Part shown: piece after piece, positions 27,713 to 34,809 of the stretch | How positions within the stretch are numbered: the stretch's first letter is position 1 | Layout: each line of letters opens with the position of its first letter | Source of the DNA: Variovorax sp. PCZ-1 | GTDB taxonomy: Bacteria > Pseudomonadota > Gammaproteobacteria > Burkholderiales > Burkholderiaceae_C | Assembly: GCF_018413605.1 (NCBI RefSeq) | Contig: NZ_JAHCDN010000002.1 | Coordinates: forward strand, 62,001-126,000 | Direction of reading: 5' to 3' | DNA length: 64,000 bases | Notes under the pieces: model-generated | What the model was told of the DNA's origin: nothing | The model's database searches: none | Seen by the model: only the letters and a program-made list of their open reading frames with translations | Program-made: the position numbers and the translations under genes

Positions 27713-27893
27713 ATCCGCTGCGTGATGGGTCTGAAAAAACGAAGACTGTCTTGGTCGGGCGCGGCCAGCCCTGTAATCATCGCCACAAAAGATCAGCAGC
27801 TCGGGAAACCATGCACGGTTCGCTGAAAAAGACAGTCCTCGGCTTTTTCGGGCACGCCACGTGGCAGGCGAGCGGGTGGCGTGTAGGCGAAGC
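27713..27893 (-). repeat. Right arm of the 181-bp long inverted repeat
   Basis: Inverted partner of 26853-27033 (see there). The arm contains GAAAAAG/CTTTTTC in the same relative place. Its outer end GCGAAGC matches GCTTCGC of the left arm. It ends 66 bases before the VOC gene. Confidence 0.92.
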
Positions 27894-27910
27894 AGTTAGC
27901 ACGAAGAAAA

Positions 27911-27952
27911 TTACGCATTAGTAAATGCGTTATGATTAGTGAAATTATCGGA
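27911..27952 (+). promoter_or_regulatory. Candidate operator and ribosome binding site of the VOC gene
   Basis: An inverted repeat ACGCAT-n6-ATGCGT (27913-27930) overlaps two direct repeats, TTAGTAAAT and TTAGTGAAAT (27918, 27936), in an AT-rich stretch. GGAG at 27950 serves the ATG at 27960. A regulator is not identifiable. Confidence 0.4.
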
Positions 27953-27959
27953 GCCTGCC

Positions 27960-28601
27960 ATGAAGGTTTACGCCATTCCCGAAAGCATGAAAGCAAGCCT
28001 GCCTGCGCCAGCGCAAGTCCAGCAGCTGCATCACTACGCTTACCGCGCCCGCGATGCGGAGGAGACGCGTAGTTTTTATGAAGATGTGCTGGGCTTGCCG
28101 ATGTATCACATCATCCAAAGCGATATCGTGCCTTCCACGGGGGAGTTTTGCCCCTACACGCATTTCTTCTTCCGCCTGCAAGACGGCAGCTTCATCGCCT
28201 TCTTTGATTTGGGCGACGACACCGCCGCTGAGCCGAGCCCGAATACGCCGAAGTGGGTGAATCACATCAGCTTTCGGGTGAACACCGTGGCTGATCTTGA
28301 GGCGATGAAGGCGCGCTTACAAGCTGCTGGCGTAGAGGTGCTGGGCGTGACCGATCACCACATCTTCAAGAGCATTTATTTCTTTGATCCGAATGGCATT
28401 CGTTTGGAGCTCACAGCGCAATTGGCCGATGAATTTCAGATGCTGCAAGAGAGCAAGACGGCGCATGCGCGGCTGAATGAATGGACGGCGCGCAAGAAGG
28501 CTTGGCGCGCGGAGCGCGATGCGGCTTTGGCGGCGGGCCAACCCGTGCCCTCTTTGAAGCCGCAAACCAATGATCGCCCTGAGCTGCTGAGCCGGGCTTG
28601 A
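27960..28601 (+). CDS. VOC family (glyoxalase/extradiol dioxygenase-like) protein
   Basis: 213 residues with a vicinal-oxygen-chelate fold: metal-ligand candidates are His in LHHYAYRARDAEETRSFYED, and the C-terminal repeat VNHISFRVNTVADLEAM ending in FFDPNGIRLELTA (Glu ligand). This pattern suits an extradiol ring-cleavage dioxygenase or related lyase. The last 60 residues are a charged extension. ATG 27960 has GGAG upstream. Same direction as the Bug protein and FAD monooxygenase genes, so a shared aromatic pathway is likely. Substrate unknown. Confidence 0.82.
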   Translation: MKVYAIPESMKASLPAPAQVQQLHHYAYRARDAEETRSFYEDVLGLPMYHIIQSDIVPSTGEFCPYTHFFFRLQDGSFIAFFDLGDDTAAEPSPNTPKWVNHISFRVNTVADLEAMKARLQAAGVEVLGVTDHHIFKSIYFFDPNGIRLELTAQLADEFQMLQESKTAHARLNEWTARKKAWRAERDAALAAGQPVPSLKPQTNDRPELLSRA

Positions 28602-28726
28602 ATTAGCGCGGCTAATGCTCCATTGTTTGTGTGTTTTTCGATGATTACCCTGAGCGTGTTTTCGAGCGATAACTTTAGACTGGCGCACTTCTTGCGTAAG
28701 CAAATGTTCAGTTTAGGATATCGCTC

Positions 28727-29731
28727 ATGAAACATTCCCATCCATCCTCCCGTCTGGCTTGGTTTCAAAAACCGGTCTCTTTATTGGCTTTTGTCGTGCT
28801 CGCAGGCGCAGTGTCTGCCTCCGTTTTCGCACAAAACTTCCCCAACAAGCCAGTGCGTATGCTCGCTGGCTTTGGTGCGGGCAGTGGCTCGGATGTGATG
28901 GTGCGGCAAGTCAGCGCGCAAATGGCCAGCCAATTGGGGCAGGCCGTGAATGTGGATAACAAGCCTGGCACGGGCTCAGCCGCTGCGGTGGCTGAAATGC
29001 TTGCTGCACCCGCGGATGGCTACACCATCTTTTCCGCAGACAACGGCGTGATGGTTTACAACCCAGCGCTCTACAAAAAGCTGCCATATGACGCGGCAGC
29101 CCTCGCACCCCTGGGCGTGATGGCGCGCGCGCCGCTCATGCTGGTCACGCATCCGGGCGCTGGCTTCAAGCATGTGCGAGACATGCTCGATAAAGCCAAA
29201 ACTGCACAACCCAAAATTGCGTACGCCTCACCCAGCGTGGGCAGCCCCTTTCATGTGGCGATGGAAACCTTCAAGAAGCGCGCTGAAGTGCCTTTCGTTC
29301 GCGTGCCTTTTGGCAGCGATGCTGCGGCGCTCAAAGATGTGGTGGCCGGGCAGGTGGATTTGGCGGTGATTGATCTGCCCAGCGCTTTGCCGCACATCAA
29401 ATCGGGCAAGCTGCAAGTGTTGGCCACTTTCGCGAATCGTCGTGTGAATGTTGCACCCGATGCGCCTTCTGTGAGCGAGCTGGGCTACAAAGATTTGGAG
29501 GCTTACATCTGGCAAAGCCTCGTGGTGCCCGCTGCCACACCCAAGGATGTGCAAACCCGTTTGAGCAATGCCATGCAATCGGCCATGGGGCAGAACGCGG
29601 TGCGCAAAAACTTGTCAGACAACGGCTGGGAAATTCTCTCTAGCGACGCAGGTTTGACGAGTGCGTTTATTGCAGTAGATGTGCGTGTTTGGCACAAGAA
29701 CATCAAAGAGGCAGGGATTTCTGCCGATTGA
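28727..29731 (+). CDS. Bug/TctC-type periplasmic binding protein
   Basis: 334 residues: a long signal peptide (cleavage after SASVFA), then the tripartite-tricarboxylate-transporter receptor fold with QNFPNKPVRMLAGFGAGSGSDV (split motif), NKPGTGSAAAVAEM and VPFGSDAAALKDVVAGQVD. These receptors are greatly expanded in Burkholderiales, and most are orphans. No tctA or tctB genes are nearby, so its membrane partner must lie elsewhere. Position between the VOC and monooxygenase genes suggests it binds an aromatic or dicarboxylic acid. Confidence 0.9.
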   Translation: MKHSHPSSRLAWFQKPVSLLAFVVLAGAVSASVFAQNFPNKPVRMLAGFGAGSGSDVMVRQVSAQMASQLGQAVNVDNKPGTGSAAAVAEMLAAPADGYTIFSADNGVMVYNPALYKKLPYDAAALAPLGVMARAPLMLVTHPGAGFKHVRDMLDKAKTAQPKIAYASPSVGSPFHVAMETFKKRAEVPFVRVPFGSDAAALKDVVAGQVDLAVIDLPSALPHIKSGKLQVLATFANRRVNVAPDAPSVSELGYKDLEAYIWQSLVVPAATPKDVQTRLSNAMQSAMGQNAVRKNLSDNGWEILSSDAGLTSAFIAVDVRVWHKNIKEAGISAD

Positions 29732-29788
29732 TTTTCAAGCAGTTCACCATGAAGCCAAGTGCCACATCCAACGCAAATCAAGAGTTGA

Positions 29789-29854
29789 ATACTATTCATT
29801 TGATAGCATTCAGCGCAGATTCTATGCCGCCGAAAAGCACTTTAGGCTTCAAAA
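29789..29854 (+). repeat. Dispersed palindromic element, copy 7, abutting a start codon
   Basis: Reverse orientation: ATACTATTCATTTGATAGCA hairpin, CAGCGCAGATTCTATGCCGC core, then a TTTAGGCTTCAAAAA tail that runs into the ATG at 29855. Confidence 0.85.
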
Positions 29855-31585
29855 ATGACCCTGACTGAAACAACATTCACCAACGGCTATGAATTTAGCC
29901 AAGGCGATGGCTACACATTGCCTGAATACGAAGCCGTGATCCCCGATGCCGTGCGCACGGGGCGCACAGAGCATCACCGTATCTTGATCGTGGGCGGTGG
30001 GCTGACTGGGCTCACGCTCGCTTGCTCGCTCGCTCAGCTGGGCGTGGATTGCGTGCTGCTGGATGAAGACAACACCGTTGGTGTGAAAGGCGCGTCGAGC
30101 CGCGGCATTTGCTACACGCAAAAATCGCTGGAGATTTTTGACAAGCTGGGGATTTACGAGCGCATCAAAGCCAAAGGCATTCAGTGGAGCGTGGGGCGCA
30201 CCTTTGCGGGCGAGGATGAGGTCTATAACTTTGACCTGAAAGCACAAGGCAACTTCAATTTGAGCGTGCAACCTGCCTTCATCAATATCCAGCAGTTTTA
30301 CAACGAAGGCTTCTTGGTAGAGCGCATCAACGAATTAGGCCATGCGCAGATTCGCTGGAACAACCGCGTCACATCATTCGAGATCAAAAACAATATCGCT
30401 ACATTTGTGATAGCTACTCCCGCGGGTGAATACTGCGCTACAGCCGATTTCATCATTGATGCCACCGGCTCACGCAGCCCTTTCCATGATTGGCTAGGCG
30501 TGAAGAAAACCACCAAGAAGGGCGATGACCGCTGGTGCATTGCTGATGTGCGCTTCAACACACATCCCCCGAAAGAGCGCCACACTTGGATTGAAGCGCC
30601 GTTTAACGACAACCGCGCCGTCTGGCAACATCTGATGGCCGATGATGTGTGGCGCATTGATTACCAAATGGCGCCTGATGCGGATCCAGCTTATGTGAGC
30701 CGCGAAGATGTGGTGCGCGAGCGCTTAGCCAAGCAGTTTGGCAAAGAGACGCAGGTGGATATCGTCTGGGTCGGGCCTTATGCTTATCGCAGCGAATGTG
30801 TGGATCGCATGAGCGCAACTGCTGGTAAGAGCGAAGTGTTTTTCATGGGCGACAGTGCGAAAGTTGTGAGCCCCTTCGGCGCGCGTGGCGGCAACACCGG
30901 CATTGCGGATGCAGATAATTTGGCTTGGAAGCTGGCCGCCGTGGTGCAGGGCAGGGCAACTCCAAAGCTGTTGAACAGCTATCACGCCGAGCGCCACGAA
31001 GCTGCCAAGACCAATGTGCAAGTGACCAACCGAACCGCGCGCTTCCTGCGCCCGCAAGATGGCATGGAGCGCGTGTTTCGCAACGCCACGATTGAACTGG
31101 CCAAGAAGCATGCCTTCGCGCGTGGTTTGGTCAACACTGGGCGCATGGCGGTGGCCAATCCGTATACAAGTTCTCCTATCACTTCACCCCAGCTAGCACA
31201 GAGCCATTCGGTGCAAAACGTGAGCTTTGCATGGTGCAATGGCCGTGCGGGGCAACTCAATCAAATTCTGCAATGGGCGAGCGGCCTGCCGCTGCTCTTG
31301 ATCTGGAGCGATGCGCCCTTGCCAGCTGGCCTGCTGCAGAAAGTGCAAAACCTCTCCTTGGGCAACAAGTTGCGCGCCGTGCTGGTGACTCCAATTCCGC
31401 AAACCGCTTGGCTAGAGCAGATCGTGGACAGGCAGGGCAAACTGTTGCAGGCCTGCGGAGGCAGCAGCAACACGCGTTGGGCACTGATTCGCCCTGACAG
31501 CTACCTCGCTGCGCGAGAAACGAAAGATGCTGGCCTTCAAGCGCTCGATACTGCGTTGGCTGCTGTGCATGGAGTCAAGCCATGA
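29855..31585 (+). CDS. FAD-dependent aromatic hydroxylase (class A flavoprotein monooxygenase)
   Basis: 576 residues. FAD-binding GxGxxG motif in RILIVGGGLTGLTLACSLAQ, the DG-type motif as IIDATGSRSPF, and the second FAD motif GDSAKVVSPFGARGGNTGIADADNLAWKL. The C-terminal thioredoxin-like region is typical of PheA/TfdB/MhpA-like hydroxylases. It probably hydroxylates a phenolic compound using NAD(P)H and O2. The stop overlaps the ATG of a DUF2783 gene (ATGA), a pairing I recall from similar monooxygenases. The ATG directly follows repeat copy 7 and has no clear Shine-Dalgarno sequence. Confidence 0.88.
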   Translation: MTLTETTFTNGYEFSQGDGYTLPEYEAVIPDAVRTGRTEHHRILIVGGGLTGLTLACSLAQLGVDCVLLDEDNTVGVKGASSRGICYTQKSLEIFDKLGIYERIKAKGIQWSVGRTFAGEDEVYNFDLKAQGNFNLSVQPAFINIQQFYNEGFLVERINELGHAQIRWNNRVTSFEIKNNIATFVIATPAGEYCATADFIIDATGSRSPFHDWLGVKKTTKKGDDRWCIADVRFNTHPPKERHTWIEAPFNDNRAVWQHLMADDVWRIDYQMAPDADPAYVSREDVVRERLAKQFGKETQVDIVWVGPYAYRSECVDRMSATAGKSEVFFMGDSAKVVSPFGARGGNTGIADADNLAWKLAAVVQGRATPKLLNSYHAERHEAAKTNVQVTNRTARFLRPQDGMERVFRNATIELAKKHAFARGLVNTGRMAVANPYTSSPITSPQLAQSHSVQNVSFAWCNGRAGQLNQILQWASGLPLLLIWSDAPLPAGLLQKVQNLSLGNKLRAVLVTPIPQTAWLEQIVDRQGKLLQACGGSSNTRWALIRPDSYLAARETKDAGLQALDTALAAVHGVKP

Positions 31586-31782
31586 AGCAAACGCAGGCCA
31601 CCCCGAAGTTGGAGAATCAGTTCAGTGACCCAGATGGCTTTTATGAGGCCCTGCTGGATGCGCACGAGGGCTTAAGCGCTGATGCCTCAGTTGCCCTCAA
31701 CGCCAGACTGATCCTGATTCTGGCCAATCAAATTGGCGATCAAACGCTGTTAGCGCAATGCCTGGCATTGGCTAAAAAATAG
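31582..31782 (+). CDS. DUF2783 small protein
   Basis: 66 residues: DPDGFYEALLDAHEGLS and LNARLILILANQIGD are the two conserved blocks of DUF2783. No known function. It overlaps the preceding FAD monooxygenase by four bases, so translation is coupled; it may be an accessory subunit. Confidence 0.82.
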   Translation: MKQTQATPKLENQFSDPDGFYEALLDAHEGLSADASVALNARLILILANQIGDQTLLAQCLALAKK

Positions 31783-32045
31783 GCTTTCACGCTTTCTCGA
31801 TGACTTGATTCAGTTGCGCAGTCTGAACCCGCAGACTTGGCTGAGCCCGACTTAAGTCGAGTGCCAAAAGCGCTTCCGTGATTTAATTCACTAAAAAACC
31901 AAGGGTTAACACTAGATTTTTTGACCCGTCGGCTTCAAAATACGTGTGAAGCAAAAACGCTTTTGAAATAACCATACCGGTTCAAACAAGCGAACTGTCG
32001 GTCGCCACAAGCAGCCGCACCAGAGACCAGAAAGTGATCCTTGCC
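31783..32045 (+). other. Gene-free stretch with nothing identifiable
   Basis: About 260 bases between the DUF2783 gene and the next small gene. It includes an AT-rich segment (TTAACACTAGATTTTTTGAC) around 31900-31925 that could hold a promoter. No repeat copy, RNA gene or conserved reading frame was seen. Confidence 0.5.
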
Positions 32046-32408
32046 ATGAGCAAAAACTCGGGTTTCGATCCCCTCGGCCATGGCCGCGGTGAATCGAGAT
32101 CTTTTAATTTGTCGATGCCTTTTCGCCGTAGCAAAGCGCAGGATGAGGCTGCCAAAAGAAAAATGAGCGTCTCTGAAGTCAAGCTCAAAGTCGAGCTGTG
32201 CTTTCAAGATATCGACAACAAAGATGCCGAGCGTCTGCGTTACAAAGTTCGCAGCACGCGTGAAGTCAAAGAGCTCTGGATGCTGCGCAGCGATATCCAT
32301 CAACTCATCTCTCGCCACATCAGCCAACACGAAGCAGCACAGCGTATCAATGCACTCCTGCCTTGCTTTGCCCATTGGATGCCAGCTCAGTCGCTGATCA
32401 AAATCTGA
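32046..32408 (+). CDS. Hypothetical basic cytoplasmic protein
   Basis: 120 residues, not recognised. The N-terminus is flexible and charged (MSKNSGFDPLGHGRGESRSF, FRRSKAQDEAAKRKM). The rest looks helical, with LKVELCFQDIDNKDAERLRYKV and LRSDIHQLISRHISQHEAAQ. No signal peptide or membrane segment. Start is uncertain between GTG 32034 and ATG 32046. A strong terminator follows at once, which supports a real, independently ended transcript. Confidence 0.6.
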   Translation: MSKNSGFDPLGHGRGESRSFNLSMPFRRSKAQDEAAKRKMSVSEVKLKVELCFQDIDNKDAERLRYKVRSTREVKELWMLRSDIHQLISRHISQHEAAQRINALLPCFAHWMPAQSLIKI

Positions 32409-32428
32409 AGCGCCGCTGGCAAAAAACA

Positions 32429-32465
32429 AAACCCGCTTGCACCTTTAGGACAAGCGGGTTTTTTC
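32429..32465 (+). terminator. Rho-independent terminator
   Basis: AAACCCGCTTG and CAAGCGGGTTT form a perfect 11-bp stem with an 11-nt loop and a T run. The A run upstream makes it usable from both sides, so it may also end the tRNA transcript on the minus strand. Confidence 0.92.
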
Positions 32466-32472
32466 ATTCGAG

Positions 32473-32549
<77 letters not shown>

Positions 32550-32593
32550 ACTGCTTAAGAAGCCATGATTATCGCAGGGAAATGTGCGTGTTC

Positions 32594-32661
32594 TGCACTA
32601 TGAAAGTAATAGCACTTTGCGCAGGTTCTATGCCGGCGATATGCCGATTTGGCTTATAAAT
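32594..32661 (+). repeat. Dispersed palindromic element, copy 8
   Basis: Reverse orientation: GCACTATGAAAGTAATAGCA hairpin, CTTTGCGCAGGTTCTATGCC core, and a tail ending TTTGGCTTATAAATTC like copy 13. It ends against the stop of the MesD-like gene. Confidence 0.88.
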
Positions 32662-32663
32662 TC

Positions 32664-33692
32664 TTATAAAAACCGTGATCCAGCCAGCTTCGCGCCCTCT
32701 GCCAAGGCTTGTAGCTTTTGCATGGCTACCTCGCGGCTCATCGGAGCGAGGCCGCAGTTGGTGCAGGCGATCAGCTTGTCTTTGCGCACGAATTGCAGGG
32801 CTTGGCCGATGGTCTCAGCAATTTGCTCAGGCGTTTCAATCTCTGAGCTTGCCACATCAATCACGCCGACCATGACTTCTTTGCCATCGAGCAATTTCAT
32901 CAGCTCAGGCGGCACGTGCGAATGGAAGCACTCCAGGCTGACTTGATCGATGCTGCTTTTGGCCAGCGCGGGGAAGACTTGGCTGTATTGACGCCATTCC
33001 TCGCCCAGCGTGGCTTTCCATTGGTTGTTGGCTTCAATGCCGTAGCCATAGCAAATGTGCACGGCTTTCTTCGCAGTGAGGCCAGCGCAGGCAATCTCTA
33101 GGGCTTTCACACCCCAGTCTGCGGCCTCGGCCATATAGACGTTGAACGCGGGCTCGTCGAACTGAATGATGTCCACACCGTCCGCTTGCAGGGCTTTGGC
33201 TTCTTGGTTGAGCAACTCAGCGAATGCAAAAGCCATCTTCACGCGATCGCCGTAGAAGCGATCTGCCACGGTATCGACCATGGTCATCGGGCCGGGCAGG
33301 GTGAATTTGAGCTGGCGATTCGTATGTGCGCGGCAAAACTGTGCTTCCGCCGCATGCACGCGACCCTTGAGCTTCAAGGGCGCGATCACCTGAGGCACCA
33401 TGGCTTTGTAGCGGTCGTTGCGGATGCCCATCTCCACCTTGTTAGCGAAATCAATGCCTTCGACTTTTTCCAAAAAGCCGTGTACGAAATGCTGGCGTGA
33501 TTGCTCGCCATCGCCGATCACGGACAGGCCGGCATCTTCTTGCGCTTTGATCCAGAGCAGGGTGGCATCGAGTTTGGCTTGGCTTAGCTCATCGCCTTGG
33601 CTCTTCCATTGCGGCCAGAGTTTGTTGGTTTCAGCAAGCCAAGCGGGTTTGGGTAGGCTGCCAGCGATTGCGGTAGGAAATGCGGTGCTCAT
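32664..33692 (-). CDS. Core-type methionine synthase (MesD-like, MetE C-terminal homologue)
   Basis: 342 residues, matching only the catalytic half of cobalamin-independent methionine synthase. Seen: TAIAGSLPKPAWLAE, VIGDGEQSRQHFV, FTLPGPMTMVDT, DIIQFDEPAFNVY. Zinc ligands His/Cys lie in VHICYGYG and a late Cys in CTNCGLAP. The closest group I recall is MesD of Acinetobacter-type bacteria, reported to need oxygen and the partner MesX (DUF1852). No mesX-like gene lies in the window, so the methyl donor and partner stay open. MetE-related function is sure, the MesD subtype is from memory. Confidence 0.8.
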   Translation of the reverse strand: MSTAFPTAIAGSLPKPAWLAETNKLWPQWKSQGDELSQAKLDATLLWIKAQEDAGLSVIGDGEQSRQHFVHGFLEKVEGIDFANKVEMGIRNDRYKAMVPQVIAPLKLKGRVHAAEAQFCRAHTNRQLKFTLPGPMTMVDTVADRFYGDRVKMAFAFAELLNQEAKALQADGVDIIQFDEPAFNVYMAEAADWGVKALEIACAGLTAKKAVHICYGYGIEANNQWKATLGEEWRQYSQVFPALAKSSIDQVSLECFHSHVPPELMKLLDGKEVMVGVIDVASSEIETPEQIAETIGQALQFVRKDKLIACTNCGLAPMSREVAMQKLQALAEGAKLAGSRFL

Positions 33693-33705
33693 AAGGGGCT
33701 CTCAT

Positions 33706-34809
33706 TCATCGTTGTTGAATCTGATCTGCAATCAACTCGGCATAAGCCTCGGGATTGAGTTGGATGCGTATTTTCGCAGGCAGGTATTGCAAGCTGGGGG
33801 CGAGCCAGAAGCTCATGGTGATCGTTCCGCGCGGATTGGCCAAGGGGCGCGGTTTGAACTCATGCACTGTCACTGGCCCAATGCGCGGCAAATTCATGGT
33901 CTCGGCGGGGCCAATGTCATAGACCCACTCATCCAAGCCGCCGGGGCGGCCAAGCCAGATGCGCAGCGTTTGCCCCTCTTGGAGCTTGGCGCGGCCTTCG
34001 GTGAAGCGGTGGCCGATATCAATGAACTGGCTTACGGTGTCTTGTACGGCGAGCGGCTCTGCGGCTGGTCGTGGAACGCGGCGATTACCTTCCAAAATCA
34101 CATCATGGTCTTCCAGTTTCAAAGGCCGGATGCGCGGGTTGGCCAAGATGCGCTTGGAATATTCTTCAAACGCTTCTGGCAGCAAACCTTGCGGGCTGAC
34201 CCGGCCTTGGCTTGTCATGCGCAGCTCATACAGGCCGGCGTCCACAATCACGCGCACTTGGTAGCGTTCGTTGTTCTCTCCCTCGCGTGTCCACTGCACT
34301 TGGCCAGTACCAAACAGCTCGCCTTGAAAGTAGCCGGTGAGTTTGTAGCTCACGCGCGTGTCTGCCGGCCAGTTGCCTGTGATGAGCAGGCTGTCGGCCT
34401 GGCCTGCAGGCTGGGCGGTGAGCGTTTGTGAGGGCGTGGCTTGGGCAGTTGTGACAGTCTCGGTCGGTGTGTTGATGGCGACGGTGGTGCTGGGCGCAGC
34501 AGGTTCAGTGGCAACAGGCTCAGGCGCAGGAGGAGGTGAGGGCGTGGCGAGGGTTTCTGTGACGGGAGATTTGCTGATCACTGCAGCGCGAGGCGCACGC
34601 GGCGGCGCGGGCGGCGGAGGGGGTGGCTCAGGGGGTGGCGAATCAGCTTGAGGAGAGGCTGCTTCAATCGTGCGTGTGAACAACGGATCGGTCTTCTGCG
34701 CTAAAGCACCTGCGCTTTGCATTTGCGAGCCAACCCCGATCAAGCCTAGCAAGTGAAGCAGCAGCGCAGCCAGCAGAGCCAGCAGGAGCGGTTTTAGCCA
34801 AGCAGCCAT
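33706..34809 (-). CDS. DUF3108 protein with Pro-rich N-terminal region
   Basis: 367 residues: a membrane anchor (LLLALLAALLLHLLGLIGVG), a Pro/Ala/Thr-rich linker of about 110 residues (EPPPPPPAPPRAP), then the DUF3108 domain (WPADTRVSYKLTGYFQGELF, YELRMTSQGRVSPQGLLPE, VHEFKPRPLANPRG). The anchor plus Pro-rich linker looks TonB-like and suggests a periplasm-spanning envelope protein. Function unknown. Its start overlaps the M61 peptidase stop by 16 bases, so the two are probably cotranscribed. Confidence 0.82.
   Translation of the reverse strand: MAAWLKPLLLALLAALLLHLLGLIGVGSQMQSAGALAQKTDPLFTRTIEAASPQADSPPPEPPPPPPAPPRAPRAAVISKSPVTETLATPSPPPAPEPVATEPAAPSTTVAINTPTETVTTAQATPSQTLTAQPAGQADSLLITGNWPADTRVSYKLTGYFQGELFGTGQVQWTREGENNERYQVRVIVDAGLYELRMTSQGRVSPQGLLPEAFEEYSKRILANPRIRPLKLEDHDVILEGNRRVPRPAAEPLAVQDTVSQFIDIGHRFTEGRAKLQEGQTLRIWLGRPGGLDEWVYDIGPAETMNLPRIGPVTVHEFKPRPLANPRGTITMSFWLAPSLQYLPAKIRIQLNPEAYAELIADQIQQR

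Larger units (their letters stand above)
26853..27893. mobile_element. Candidate non-autonomous element: long inverted arms around one nuclease-like gene
   Basis: Two 181-bp arms in opposite orientation enclose 679 bases containing a single gene (27129-27677) of clearly lower GC and different codon use (frequent ATA, TTA, CGT) from its neighbours. It sits between the dienelactone hydrolase and VOC genes, which would otherwise be adjacent members of the catabolic stretch. I see no transposase, no recognised IS ends and no obvious target duplication, so mobility is inferred from structure only. Confidence 0.6.

Noticed and set aside
27713-27893. Part of the right arm (GGTCGGGCGCGG ... CCTGTAATC) looks like the start of a primate Alu/7SL sequence
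   Set aside because: The match is limited to two short GC-rich words, both cassette arms share it, and the surroundings are bacterial. No SRP RNA signature is present; it is coincidence, not contamination.
26848-27959. Integron-like attC interpretation of the cassette arms
   Set aside because: The two arms are inverted relative to each other and lack paired RYYYAAC/GTTRRRY sites at consistent positions; no integrase gene is nearby.
30384-30445. Segment in the FAD monooxygenase (GCGGGTGAATACTGCGC) resembling the dispersed repeat
   Set aside because: It encodes TPAGEYCATADFIIDATG, which fits the normal sequence of this enzyme family at that place; the similarity is short and the hairpin is missing.
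33418-34431. 337-codon plus-strand frame across the MesD-like and DUF3108 genes
   Set aside because: It crosses two real minus-strand genes and their intergenic gap; translation shows no family features.
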